Positions 15,806 through 24,466 of a stretch of DNA of 64,000 bases are shown piece by piece. Below the pieces are notes generated by a model. The model searched no databases. It saw nothing but the letters and a program-made list of their open reading frames with translations, and was not told the origin of the DNA. Source of the DNA: Polyangiaceae bacterium (GTDB lineage Bacteria; Myxococcota_A; Polyangia; Polyangiales; Polyangiaceae). The stretch is from contig JAICTZ010000006.1 in assembly GCA_025936115.1 (NCBI GenBank), positions 124,001 to 188,000 on the forward strand, read 5' to 3'. The position numbers were made by a program, and so were the translations under genes. The first letter of the stretch is position 1, and every line of letters begins with the position of its first letter.

Positions 15806-16150
15806 GTGACGCCGTTAGGCCGGTATGTCGTCGAGACGCTGGTCATGTTGACCGGGGTGGTCGCGCTCGCCGTCTTGCTGCTTTCGGTCGGGCGACGCTT
15901 TGGGATGGGTCGACCGTCGGGACCACTCGAGCTCGTGGGCCGTCTACCCCTCGATGCGCGCCGGGCGGTGTATCTCGTACGGGTGGGTGAAACGGTTTAC
16001 GTCGTGGGCGCGAGCGAAAGCGGGCTCAATAAGCTCGGCGAGCTGCCGAAAGACGCCGCGTTGCTCGCGCCAGGCGCGCCCGTGGATCCTGCCTTTCGCG
16101 GCGTGCTCGAACGCGTGCTGCGCCGCTCCACGCCGCCGGGCGACGGCTGA
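15806..16150 (+). CDS. fliO: FliO-like export apparatus protein
   Basis: 114 residues from a GTG. One membrane segment (VETLVMLTGVVALAVLLLSV) is followed by the short cytoplasmic FliO pattern: LELVGRLPLDARRAVYLVRV then GETVYVVGASESGLNKLGEL. FliO assists assembly of FliP in the flagellar export gate. The fliP gene follows after 12 bp, so the two form an operon. No other flagellar or type III secretion gene is present in the window. The family is weakly conserved; the neighbour makes the call convincing. Confidence 0.78.
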   Translation: MTPLGRYVVETLVMLTGVVALAVLLLSVGRRFGMGRPSGPLELVGRLPLDARRAVYLVRVGETVYVVGASESGLNKLGELPKDAALLAPGAPVDPAFRGVLERVLRRSTPPGDG

Positions 16151-16162
16151 GCGACGCGCACC

Positions 16163-16834
16163 ATGACCTCCGACTTCTTCGCGCATCCGCTCACGCTCAT
16201 CGTCGCCGTAGGCTTTGCGACGCTCCTGCCGTTCGCGTTCATGACGCTCACCGCGTTCGTCAAGATCTCGACGGTGCTCCAGATCGTGCGCGGCGCCATC
16301 GGCGCGCAGAGCGTCCCGACGAACACCGTGATCATGGCGCTCGCAGGTGCGCTCACGTTGCTCGCGATGGCGCCGGTCGGCTCGCGCATCGCCGAACGCG
16401 CGGGGCCGCTGCTCGAGCCCTCGCACGTCGAGGACAGCGCCGCGTGGATCGGCGACATGCTCGTCGCGACGCGCGAGCCGCTGCGCGCTTTTCTCAAAGC
16501 GAACGCGAGCGCGCACGAACGCGAGCGTTTTTTTCAGATCGCGCGCGCCGCACGCCCCGAGCCGGAACGTGCCGCGGTGGGGCGCGACGATCTCGTCATC
16601 CTCGTGCCGTCGTTCGTCGTGAGCGAGCTCATCGGCGCGTTCGCGCTCGGCTTCGCGATTTATCTGCCTTTCCTCGTGATCGATCTCGTGGTCTCGAACG
16701 TGTTGCTCGCGCTCGGCATGCAGATGATGAGTCCCACGCAGGTGAGCCTACCGTTCAAGCTGCTGCTCTTCGTCGCGATCGACGGCTGGGGGCTCCTCGC
16801 GCAGACGCTCGTGACGGGTTATCGCGTCGGGTGA
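16163..16834 (+). CDS. fliP: FliP/SctR-family type III export gate protein
   Basis: The 223 residues carry the family signatures TAFVKISTVLQIVRGAIG near residue 30 and, at the C-terminus, LALGMQMMSPTQVSLPFKLL with LFVAIDGWGLL. Four membrane segments are visible, two at each end, with a large polar loop between. It lacks a long signal peptide of the type seen in enterobacterial FliP. FliP/SctR pentamers form the core of the export gate with FliQ and FliR (SctS and SctT), which are not here. The FliO gene upstream suggests a flagellar-type origin, yet an SctR role is possible. Confidence 0.87.
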   Translation: MTSDFFAHPLTLIVAVGFATLLPFAFMTLTAFVKISTVLQIVRGAIGAQSVPTNTVIMALAGALTLLAMAPVGSRIAERAGPLLEPSHVEDSAAWIGDMLVATREPLRAFLKANASAHERERFFQIARAARPEPERAAVGRDDLVILVPSFVVSELIGAFALGFAIYLPFLVIDLVVSNVLLALGMQMMSPTQVSLPFKLLLFVAIDGWGLLAQTLVTGYRVG

Positions 16835-16848
16835 GCCGGTGCCGCGGC

Positions 16849-17832
16849 TCAGCCACACTCGGGCACGACGGGCGACGACTGCCAATCCGAAGTGAACTCC
16901 ACTGCGTCGGTGCCTCCGCTATCCGACGCGAAGAACGCTGCAAAGTCGAACTTCACCGAGCACTCCCCGCTCGTGCTCGAAAAGTCGAGCTGACCGAGCG
17001 CGCCGACGGCTTCCCGGCGTTTGCCGCCGGCTTGACTGTTCGCGTCCGTGCAGAGGAAGTCCTCCAACAACTCCAAGATCCAGCCGTCCGGCAGCGTGAT
17101 CGGGAAGTCCTTGCCGCCCGGGCCGTCACCGCGCGCGAAGTGCGCGATTTGGCAGCGCCCGTCGCTGCCCGTCCGGTAGAGCGAGATACGATAGATGTCC
17201 GACGTGATCATGCCGCCGGTCACGGCGTAGGACATCGCCGGCGGTGGTTCGCTCGGTGTCGCGCAACACACGTAATGCCGGCCGAGGGCGCAACCGGCGC
17301 CGTCGCAGCTCGGACTCGCTGCGACGGCCTGATCGTCGTACTCGATGGCTGCGAGCGAATCGCCGCGGTCCGGATAATAACAAACTGCGTCGGACGTCGT
17401 TCCGCCGCAGCAGCCGCAACCACAAGCGACGTACTCGCCCGCGCATGCGAGCGTCGCCGCGCCTGCCGCGCCTGCGTTGGGAGGGTCTGCGTCACCCGAC
17501 GAGCCGCCTTCGTTGGAGCTCGCGCCGCTGCCCGCGTCCCCACCTTCACCGCCAGCGGTCGCGCCGCTGCCGCCGCTCACCTGCCGGCCGCCCGCACCGC
17601 CACCACTCGCCGCAGGGATAGAGCCCGCCGTACCGCTCACGGCTGCGGCGCCGTCCTCGCTACCGCCGGGACCAATCCCGCTTGCGCCACTCACGGCTGC
17701 CGCGCCGCCGTGGCTCGCTCCAGACGCGGCGTTGCCCGCGACCCCGTGTTGAAGCACGTCGCCGCGCCGCTCGCTCTTGCCGCACGCAAGGAATGCGCAC
17801 GCTAGACAGTACAGCGCTATCCGCACCCTCAC
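16849..17832 (-). CDS. Cys-rich lipoprotein of unknown function
   Basis: 327 residues from a GTG. A short signal peptide ends in AFLAC. A Gly/Ala/Ser linker of about 95 residues follows. The C-terminal 200 residues have a cysteine cluster (YVACGCGCCGG and YVCCATPSEPPP) and later segments YAVTGGMITSDIYRISLYRT and DGWILELLEDFLC. The cysteines suggest several disulfides and an extracytoplasmic place. No family is recognised. It converges on the fliP gene with 14 bp between the stops. Confidence 0.75.
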   Translation of the reverse strand: MRVRIALYCLACAFLACGKSERRGDVLQHGVAGNAASGASHGGAAAVSGASGIGPGGSEDGAAAVSGTAGSIPAASGGGAGGRQVSGGSGATAGGEGGDAGSGASSNEGGSSGDADPPNAGAAGAATLACAGEYVACGCGCCGGTTSDAVCYYPDRGDSLAAIEYDDQAVAASPSCDGAGCALGRHYVCCATPSEPPPAMSYAVTGGMITSDIYRISLYRTGSDGRCQIAHFARGDGPGGKDFPITLPDGWILELLEDFLCTDANSQAGGKRREAVGALGQLDFSSTSGECSVKFDFAAFFASDSGGTDAVEFTSDWQSSPVVPECG

Positions 17833-17868
17833 AGTCTACCTCGGCGCCCACCGAGGCGATACCGCGCC

Positions 17869-18645
17869 TCAGTGCTTCGCCGCTTCGCGCGCGAGGCAGC
17901 TCGCTCGGTCTTCGTCGCTCGGCAGCGCATGCTCGAAACGCGCGGAGACGACGGCACGATAGTCCGCGGCGGTATCGACGTTCACCGGCGAGAAGTCGAA
18001 GTGCGCGCGGATCACGTCGGCTAAACATGCGCAAAACGCCGTGGCCGGCTGCGTGGCGGCCGGCTGGGCCGCCCGCGCGTCCGCCGTGCACGTCTGCGCC
18101 TGTTCGCGGAGCTTCGCAGCAAAGAGCGTCTTCACGTCGAGGCCGCGGAGCTCGGCCGTCGCTCGGCGCTCCTCGAGCCAGTAGTGGACCCCGAAGCCGA
18201 GCACGACCAGCACGAGCAACGCGAGCACGACGCGCCCGACGAAGGCCGTGATGAGCGCATACTTCCATGCGAGCCAGAGCAGCGCCGAGAGGCCGACGAG
18301 CGTTGCGCCGAGCCGCGGCTGATACACGAGCAGCGTCAAGACGGCGCCCGCGACGAGCACGTTGAGCACGACGCGATTCGGCGTTTCGTCCTCGCCGTCG
18401 GCGGCGTGCGGCGCTTGGCTCGCGCGTCGACTCCCCGGACCGTCCGCCCAGTCACGATCGTAGCGCGCGCGCCGTTCGGGATCGCTCACGAGCTCGTAGG
18501 CCGCGTTCAGATCACGCAGCATCGCGCCCGCCTCCGGCGAGTCGTTGCGATCCGGGTGGTACTTCGCGACGAGCCGGCGATAGGCCGCTTCGATGACCTC
18601 CTGCTCGGCGTCGCGGTCGACTTGTAGGATCTTGTAAGGGTTCAC
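17869..18645 (-). CDS. J-domain membrane protein
   Basis: 258 residues from a GTG at 18645. The first 65 are a J-domain: NPYKILQVDRDAEQEVIEAA, then the HPD motif in KYHPDRND, and AYELVSDPERRARYDRDW. Two or three membrane segments follow (LNVLVAGAVLTLLVYQ; LVGLSALLWLAW; VVLALLVLVVLGFGVHYWL). The C-terminal 100 residues are soluble with paired cysteines (FCACLADVI). It would recruit Hsp70 (DnaK) to the membrane. A longer frame upstream of the GTG lacks conserved character. It diverges from the ABC operon. Confidence 0.85.
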   Translation of the reverse strand: MNPYKILQVDRDAEQEVIEAAYRRLVAKYHPDRNDSPEAGAMLRDLNAAYELVSDPERRARYDRDWADGPGSRRASQAPHAADGEDETPNRVVLNVLVAGAVLTLLVYQPRLGATLVGLSALLWLAWKYALITAFVGRVVLALLVLVVLGFGVHYWLEERRATAELRGLDVKTLFAAKLREQAQTCTADARAAQPAATQPATAFCACLADVIRAHFDFSPVNVDTAADYRAVVSARFEHALPSDEDRASCLAREAAKH

Positions 18646-18965
18646 TCGTGAGCCCGCGACCGACAAAGCATGGCATGGTGCCCGCAGCGGCCCCCCGCCG
18701 GTCGAACCCCGGCCCCCCGTCCGTTCCCGCGGCGCCTCGTTAATCGAGTGATTCGTGAGCCTCAGGCGTTTTTCCCGCAAACCGGGAATACCGCGTACCC
18801 CCGCGGGTTTGTCGCCCTGCCGGTTGTCGGCAGCTTCAAAGCGCAGGGTCTCCGGTTGACAGGGATCGAGTCGAAAGTAGGATGCCGCCGCCCGACGGTC
18901 GGGCACAGCGGCGCGAAAGTGCCGGTAGATCCGCGCAAATTCGAAAGTTTCTGTAAGGAGGTCGG
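18646..18965. other. 320-bp divergent region with several small hairpins
   Basis: It separates the J-domain gene and the ABC operon. Three short dyads are visible: TTCCCG/CGGGAA near 18775, CTGCCG/CGGCAG near 18820 and CCCGAC/GTCGGG near 18895. No riboswitch consensus is recognised. An AAGGAGG ribosome site at about 18954 serves the ATG at 18966. Confidence 0.5.
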
Positions 18966-20138
18966 ATGGCAACCGACGTCATGATCCAAGCGAGCGGCGT
19001 TACCAAACGATTCGGTCACGTCCGTGCGCTGGACAAGGTCAGCTTCGAGGTCAAGCGCGGTGAGGTCGTGGGGTTCCTTGGGCCGAACGGCGCCGGGAAG
19101 TCGACGACCATGCGCATTCTTACTTGCTACATCGCGCCGTCTTCCGGCACGGCAAGGGTGCACGGACACGACGTGTTCGACGAGCCCCTCGCCGTGCGGC
19201 AGAAGATCGGATACCTGCCGCAGCGCGCTCCCCTCTACACGGACATGAACGTGTGGGAGTACCTGAAGTTCGCGGCGGAGATTCGCGGGCTCGACGACTC
19301 GACCTTCCGCAAGCGGCTGTCGAAAGTCGTGGAAGTCTGCGGTCTCGCGCAGTCGCTCGGCAAGGAAATCGGGACGCTCTCCCACGGCTATCGCCAGCGT
19401 GTCGGCCTCGGCCAAGCGCTGATTCACGATCCGCCGATCCTCATCCTCGACGAGCCGACGAGCGACCTCGACCCGAACGAAAAGGCCGAGGTGCTCCGCT
19501 ACATCAAGGAGATCGGCAAAGATCGCACGATCTTGCTCTCGACGCACAACCTCGCCGAGGTCGAGGAGTCGTGCGCCCGCGCGATCATCGTGAGCAAGGG
19601 TCGCGTGGTCGCCGACGGGCCGCTCGACAGCATCCGCAACAAGACGGGACGCGTGCGTTACGTGGTCACGATCGACGAGAAGAACGCGGAGATGGGCAAG
19701 CGCGCGCCCTCGGCCGCCGAGGCGCAAAACGCGTTCGGCGCCATCAGCGGCATGCGCAGCTCGCGCGAGCTGCCGACGGACGAAACCGCGCACAAGATCG
19801 AGCTCATCGGCCCGCAAGACACGGATTTGCGCGCCGAAATCTTCCGGCTGGTCGTGACCAAGGGCTGGACGCTGCTCGAGCTCCGGCGCGACGCCCAGTC
19901 GCTCGACGCGGTCTTCCGCGATCTCACGAAGGGTGACGAGCGCCTCGACCGTGGCGACGCCTGGGCTGCCGCGCACGCCCCGACCGACGAGGATGACGAG
20001 GACGAAGAAGAGGAAGACGTGGCATCGCCGAAGGGCGCGACTGCCGACGACGAGGACGAAGAAGAGGACGAGGACGACGAGGACTCGGACGACGACGCAG
20101 AGGAAGAAGCGCCCAAGCCCGCGGCGCGAAAGGGCTGA
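18966..20138 (+). CDS. ABC transporter ATP-binding protein, GldA-like, with acidic tail
   Basis: 390 residues. Walker A GPNGAGKST at 39-47, signature LSHGYRQRVGLG (the C-loop differs from LSGGQ), Walker B ILILDEPTSDLDP and the switch His in LLSTHNLAEV are all present, so the ATPase should be active. The layout matches the GldA / ABC-2 exporter ATPase group. From about residue 338 the protein ends in a 50-residue tail that is mostly Asp and Glu and closes with KPAARKG; this is not part of the fold. The permease and GldG-like genes follow directly. Confidence 0.92.
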   Translation: MATDVMIQASGVTKRFGHVRALDKVSFEVKRGEVVGFLGPNGAGKSTTMRILTCYIAPSSGTARVHGHDVFDEPLAVRQKIGYLPQRAPLYTDMNVWEYLKFAAEIRGLDDSTFRKRLSKVVEVCGLAQSLGKEIGTLSHGYRQRVGLGQALIHDPPILILDEPTSDLDPNEKAEVLRYIKEIGKDRTILLSTHNLAEVEESCARAIIVSKGRVVADGPLDSIRNKTGRVRYVVTIDEKNAEMGKRAPSAAEAQNAFGAISGMRSSRELPTDETAHKIELIGPQDTDLRAEIFRLVVTKGWTLLELRRDAQSLDAVFRDLTKGDERLDRGDAWAAAHAPTDEDDEDEEEEDVASPKGATADDEDEEEDEDDEDSDDDAEEEAPKPAARKG

Positions 20139-20141
20139 TCC

Positions 20142-20879
20142 ATGTCCCCGATGTTGACGATTGCGAAGCGCGAATTCCGTTCCTACTTCGATGCACCGCT
20201 CGCCTACGTGGTGATGTGCCTGAGCTTCCTGGCGCTCGGCTTCATGTTCTTCATGCTGCGCGGCGGGTTCTGGCAGGTGGACCGCGCGTCGGTGCAGAAG
20301 GTCTTCGAGTACACGCCGTGGGGCCTCAGTTTGCTCGTGATCCCCGTCGTGACGATGCGGCTCATCGCCGAAGAGCGCCGCAGCGGCACGCTCGAGATGC
20401 TCATCACGCTGCCCGTGAAGGACAGCGACGTGATCGCCGGGAAGTACCTCGGCGCGCTCGGGCTCGTGCTGGTGCTCGTGCTCGGCACGCTGCTCTACCC
20501 GCTCGCGATGTTCAAGGCGCCTTGGCACCTAGGACCGCTCGATCTCGGGCCCGTGTGGAGCGGCTACCTCGGGCTCGTCTTGTTCTCGGCGGCGTCGGTG
20601 GCCGTCGGCCTACTCATCAGCTCGTTCGTCGAGAGCCAGGCCGTCGCGTTCTTTCTCACCTTCGCCGCGCTCGGCACGCTCTGGTTCTTGGACGATCTCG
20701 CCGAGGTCTCGGGCCAAGGCATGATCGCCAACGCGCTCCGTTACGTGAGCTTTCAGACGCGCTTGAGCGGTTTCTGGCGCGGGCTCATCGACACGCGCGA
20801 CGTGATTTACTTCCTGTCCGTGACGGCGATCGCTCTCGTCGTTTCTTTCCGGGCGCTCGAACGCCGCAAGTGGGCGTGA
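20142..20879 (+). CDS. ABC-2 type permease, GldF-like
   Basis: 245 residues with six hydrophobic segments and the ABC-2 permease opening MLTIAKREFRSYFDAPLAYV; the sequence LITLPVKDSDVIAGKYLGAL is the conserved cytoplasmic loop of this family. It starts three bases after the ATPase stop. In Bacteroidetes the GldA/GldF/GldG complex is linked to gliding; equivalents occur in many other bacteria with no proved substrate. It most likely forms the membrane channel for the ATPase at 18966. Confidence 0.9.
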   Translation: MSPMLTIAKREFRSYFDAPLAYVVMCLSFLALGFMFFMLRGGFWQVDRASVQKVFEYTPWGLSLLVIPVVTMRLIAEERRSGTLEMLITLPVKDSDVIAGKYLGALGLVLVLVLGTLLYPLAMFKAPWHLGPLDLGPVWSGYLGLVLFSAASVAVGLLISSFVESQAVAFFLTFAALGTLWFLDDLAEVSGQGMIANALRYVSFQTRLSGFWRGLIDTRDVIYFLSVTAIALVVSFRALERRKWA

Positions 20880-20900
20880 GCGGGGACCCCGCGCCTTTTT
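20880..20900 (+). terminator. Weak terminator or attenuator inside the ABC operon
   Basis: A stem of at least 5 bp (GCGGG/CCCGC) with a 3-base loop is followed by GCC and five T at 20896-20900. It sits between the permease stop and the GldG-like start and may lower downstream expression. The short stem and T-run make full termination unlikely. Confidence 0.4.
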
Positions 20901-20911
20901 AGGATTTTGCG

Positions 20912-22753
20912 ATGGCAACCGAAGACCAAAAGAAGAAAGCCGCAGCCCAAACGGGGCTCTACGTGCTCGTGATCGTGGCGATCGTCATCGTCGCGAACAT
21001 GCTGTCGGCCAAGGTTTACAAGCGAGCCGACGTGACGATGGCCGAGCGCTTCACGCTGAGCCAAGGCAGCGGGCGCTTGCTCTCGACGCTCAAGCAGCCG
21101 ATCCAGGTCGACGCTTACGTCAAGACCGGCCTGCCGCAGCTCGACGCGTTCGTCGCCGACCTCACCGACTTGCTCAAGGAGTACGAGCACGCCGGTAAGG
21201 GCAAGTTCAAGTTCACGCTGATCGAGGCGAACACGGACGAGCTGCGCAGCCAGGCCAAAGAAGCCGGCCTGCAAGAGCAGCCGTTCGTCGATCCGAGCCA
21301 GACGAGCGAGGATCAAGCCGCCGTCGCGCAGGGCTACATGGGTCTGGTCTTCAAGTACGGGAGCGAAAAGACGGTGATCCCGTTTCTGAGCCCCCAGAGC
21401 CAGGACGGCCTCGAGTTCTGGATCACCAACAAGATCCGCGAGATTCGCGACAAGGCCGACGACATCAAGCACCGCATCGGCGTCATCACCGACAAGGACG
21501 AGCTCAAGCTCGACGATCAGAACCTCGTCGCCAAACAGGGCAAGCAGGGCTCGCCCACGATGAAGTCGATCATGGAGCAGAACTTCCCGTTTTACAAAAT
21601 GGAGGAAGTGAAGCTCAGCGAGTCGGCGCCGATCGACAAGGATCTGGTCGGGCTCATCATCACGCAGCCGCGCAAGGACTACACGGAGCGGGAGCTCCGC
21701 CGCATCGACGAGTTCATGCTGCGCGGGGGCAAGGCGCTCGTCGTGTACGCGTCCGCCGTCACGCTCAAGCCGCAAGACGCGACGATGAGCGCGACGCTCG
21801 ACACGCACAACCTCGACAAGCTGCTCTCCGGCTACGGCATCCAGATGAACAAGGACGCCGTGCTCGACTTCGGCGCGCAGTTCCGGCTGCCCGTGCGCAC
21901 GGCGAGCGGCGTCGGCTGGATCCGCGATCCGGGCATCATCCACGTCGTCAACGACTCGCGCTTGGGCGACGACGAGCGCTCGATCGACAACTCCTTCCCG
22001 CCCTTTTTCCGGCTGGAAGAGCTGGCGTTCCCGTTCGCCTCGAGCTTGAAGATCCTGCGTGACAAGCAGCCCTCCGACGTGAAGCTCGCCGCCGTGGCGC
22101 GCTCGACACCCCAGTCGTCGGTAGACAAGGGCCCGACGGTCGACATGCGCCTGCGTCTCGATTGGAGCCCGAAGCCTCCGCAGGAGTCGCGCGTGATCGC
22201 GGCTTACGCGCAAGGCAAGCTCAAGAGCGCCTTCGCGGGCGGCACGGCGGATCCGGGGATCACGGTGCCGGAGCGCGCGCCCACGGATTCACGCGTGCTC
22301 GTGGTCTCGTCGAGCTTGTTCCTCACGAACCCGTTCGCGTACGCCGGCAACGGCCCGGACCTCGGCGGACAGTTCGCGATGTTCGGCAACGTGGGCGGAG
22401 ACGAGAATCTGCTCCGCATCGCGCAGCCGTACGTCGAGTACCTCACGAACACGATCATCTCGTTCAAGAACACGCTCGACTGGCTCTCGGGCGACTCCGA
22501 CCTCGTCGCCGCGAGCGCGAAGCTCATCGGCGACCCGCACTTGGTCTACGCCGACGTCGCCAAGCCGAAATTCAAGAGCGAGGACGACCCGGCCGAAATC
22601 AAGCGCAAGGACGAGGAATACCGGAACTCGCGCAAGAGCTTGCAGCGCAACGTCCAGTGGACGCTCACGCTCGGCATCCCGCTCTTGTTCGGGGCGTTCG
22701 GCCTCTTCCGCTGGCGCCGCCGCGAGTCCATGCGGGCCGAGCTCAAGGTGTAG
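20912..22753 (+). CDS. GldG-family ABC auxiliary protein
   Basis: 613 residues. An N-terminal membrane segment (TGLYVLVIVAIVIVANMLSA) and a C-terminal one (TLTLGIPLLFGAFGLFRWRR) bracket a large extracytoplasmic region. The first part has FTLSQGSGRLLSTLKQPIQV, the start of the GldG / IFT52-like domain of the ABC-type uncharacterised transport system, and later RIDEFMLRGGKALVVYAS. The AGGA at 20901 supports the ATG at 20912. It is the third component of the ATPase-permease pair before it. Substrate unknown. Confidence 0.88.
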   Translation: MATEDQKKKAAAQTGLYVLVIVAIVIVANMLSAKVYKRADVTMAERFTLSQGSGRLLSTLKQPIQVDAYVKTGLPQLDAFVADLTDLLKEYEHAGKGKFKFTLIEANTDELRSQAKEAGLQEQPFVDPSQTSEDQAAVAQGYMGLVFKYGSEKTVIPFLSPQSQDGLEFWITNKIREIRDKADDIKHRIGVITDKDELKLDDQNLVAKQGKQGSPTMKSIMEQNFPFYKMEEVKLSESAPIDKDLVGLIITQPRKDYTERELRRIDEFMLRGGKALVVYASAVTLKPQDATMSATLDTHNLDKLLSGYGIQMNKDAVLDFGAQFRLPVRTASGVGWIRDPGIIHVVNDSRLGDDERSIDNSFPPFFRLEELAFPFASSLKILRDKQPSDVKLAAVARSTPQSSVDKGPTVDMRLRLDWSPKPPQESRVIAAYAQGKLKSAFAGGTADPGITVPERAPTDSRVLVVSSSLFLTNPFAYAGNGPDLGGQFAMFGNVGGDENLLRIAQPYVEYLTNTIISFKNTLDWLSGDSDLVAASAKLIGDPHLVYADVAKPKFKSEDDPAEIKRKDEEYRNSRKSLQRNVQWTLTLGIPLLFGAFGLFRWRRRESMRAELKV

Positions 22754-22832
22754 GGTGCGCGAATAGAGCCCCGTCGAGCGGCCAGGTGCCCCGATGCGTA
22801 TACGTTGCGCCTCGGGGCAAAGCCCCGGCGCG

Positions 22833-22912
22833 ACGAGCTCGAAGTCTTGGCGGACCAGATCACGATCGGCATGAGCAGCAACTACCCAACGAGAATCACC
22901 GGCGAGGCCGGG
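22833..22912 (-). repeat. Dispersed intergenic repeat, copy D
   Basis: Read on the minus strand this copy has the two conserved blocks of the element: CCGGCCTCGCCGGT, then about 28 bases, then GCCGATCGTGATCTGG and GCCAAGACTTCGAGCTCG. The same blocks at nearly the same spacing occur at 35274-35352, 58101-58190 and 58310-58400. It lies in the 234-bp gap between the GldG-like and DUF4340 genes. Confidence 0.8.
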
Positions 22913-22987
22913 ATAGGGCTCCGCAGGAAGAAATAGACGCGAGGCCCGGACCTACCCTCTGCCCTCCTTCACCAATACAGGCTCAAC

Positions 22988-24067
22988 ATGACAGCCGAAA
23001 TCAAACTCTATTCAGCAGTAGCCATCCTCGCAGTCCTCGGCGGCGCTCTCTTTCTCACCAACAAAAAACAAAAAGAAGAAGAGGCGACGTACACGCTGTC
23101 GGGTCAGAGCGCGAACCTGCCCAAGGTCGCGATCACCGACGACGACGTGAAAGCGATCGACAAGATCGTCCTCACCAAGGCCGCGGACGGAGACGCGGGC
23201 GCCCCGCGCGAGATCGAGCTCACGAAAAAGGACGATAAGTGGCGCCTCACGCGCCCGGTCGAGGCCGAGGCGAACGACTCGAACGTCAAGAGCCTGCTCG
23301 ATAACCTGAAGGCGCTCAAAGTGAGCGAGGTCATCGATCCCGGCAAGACGAGCTACGACCAGTACAAGGTGTCGGACAGTAAAGGCCTGCACGCCGTGTT
23401 CACCAAGGGCGGCACGACGGTGCTCGACGCTTGGTTCGGCGAAAATGGCGGTCGCGGCCAGATGGCGCGCCTCGTGGGCCACGACGGCGTCTACGCGGTG
23501 AAGGGCTACTCGAGCTACCTCTACGACCGCGACGCCAAGGGCTGGCGCGACAGCACGATCTTCAAGTTCGAAGACACGGCCGTCACGGGCGTCACGATCG
23601 ACAACGAGCACGCCAATTTCGTGTTCACGAAGACGGGCGACAAGTGGAACGCCAAGTACCGCGAGCAAAAAGCCGGCGCGCCCAAGGACCTCGACAAGTT
23701 CGACGACGGCAAGCTCAAGGACATGCTGCGCGCCTACAAAGGCTTGAACGCCGACGGCTTCGCCGACAAATCGAAGACGGCCGCCGATCTCGGCCTCGAC
23801 AAGCCGACGGCCACGGTCGTCATCACGCTGAACGACGGCGCGAAGCGCGAAGTGAAGGTCGGCGCGACGGCCGAAGGCTCGAGTCGCTGGGTTCAAGCGT
23901 CCGGCATCAAAGACTTCGTGAGCATCTCCTCGTGGGCCGCCGATTGGGCGCTCGCCGAAGAGAAGAAGTTCCAAAAGGCCGACGAAGCCAAGAAGGACGA
24001 TAAGAAAGACGACAAGGCGAAGCCCGCCTCGGCGCCGAAGCCCGCGAGCAGCGCCAAACCCGGCTGA
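22988..24067 (+). CDS. DUF4340 protein of the GldG-like operon
   Basis: 359 residues. An N-terminal membrane segment (YSAVAILAVLGGALFLTNKK) is followed by an extracytoplasmic part with two repeats of the DUF4340 type: EIELTKKDDKWRLTRPVEAE then VKSLLDNLKALKVSEVIDPG, and again near residues 205-300. The last 40 residues are Lys/Ala/Ser/Pro-rich. Proteins of this family nearly always follow GldG-like genes and are presumed to act with the ABC complex. The gene follows copy D of the intergenic repeat. Confidence 0.88.
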   Translation: MTAEIKLYSAVAILAVLGGALFLTNKKQKEEEATYTLSGQSANLPKVAITDDDVKAIDKIVLTKAADGDAGAPREIELTKKDDKWRLTRPVEAEANDSNVKSLLDNLKALKVSEVIDPGKTSYDQYKVSDSKGLHAVFTKGGTTVLDAWFGENGGRGQMARLVGHDGVYAVKGYSSYLYDRDAKGWRDSTIFKFEDTAVTGVTIDNEHANFVFTKTGDKWNAKYREQKAGAPKDLDKFDDGKLKDMLRAYKGLNADGFADKSKTAADLGLDKPTATVVITLNDGAKREVKVGATAEGSSRWVQASGIKDFVSISSWAADWALAEEKKFQKADEAKKDDKKDDKAKPASAPKPASSAKPG

Positions 24068-24184
24068 GCGCATCCACGCCGCGTCTGAAACCCGACCTAC
24101 GCGTGTCGACGGACGCGACGGTCGGGCACGGGCACGTTTACGGGCACGCGGGCCCCGGCGCCGCGCTGAGTCTAAACTTGCGCG

Positions 24185-24466
24185 GTGAGCGGGAAGCCGA
24201 GCTTCGAGACGGTCTTCAAGCTGACGGGCTATCACCTCGGCGCGGCGGCGCTCGGGTTCATGCTGGCGGCGACGTTCTTCGCGCCGAAGGCGCGCGTGGT
24301 GATGCCGCTGCCCGAGCGCACGCTCAAGGTGCTCGAGCTTCGGAACCTTGCGCGCGCCGCAGCCTCCTCGGGCGCGGCCGTGGAGCGCGCCGTCGAGCTC
24401 TGCAAGGCGCTCGCTTGGCCTTCCTGCGACGAGGCTTCGGTGCGCGCCATGGGGAAAGAGCCGTGA
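24185..24466 (+). CDS. Small membrane protein of unknown function
   Basis: 93 residues from a GTG. One membrane segment is visible (YHLGAAALGFMLAATFFAP). The rest is Ala/Leu-rich helix ending in CKALAWPSCDEASVRAMG with two cysteines. Its stop overlaps the next start as GTGA, so the two are translationally coupled. No family recognised; the coupled start and bias support it as a real gene. Confidence 0.65.
   Translation: MSGKPSFETVFKLTGYHLGAAALGFMLAATFFAPKARVVMPLPERTLKVLELRNLARAAASSGAAVERAVELCKALAWPSCDEASVRAMGKEP

Noticed and set aside
18646..18965. Riboswitch before the ABC operon
   Set aside because: Short hairpins are present, but no conserved core of a known class could be recognised.
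18762..20528. Long open frame on the minus strand across the ABC operon (also 20807-22213, 23012-24499 and 33823-35571)
   Set aside because: These are antisense shadows of genes with strong third-position GC bias; the translations are His/Arg/Glu-rich without motifs, and the plus-strand genes are clear.
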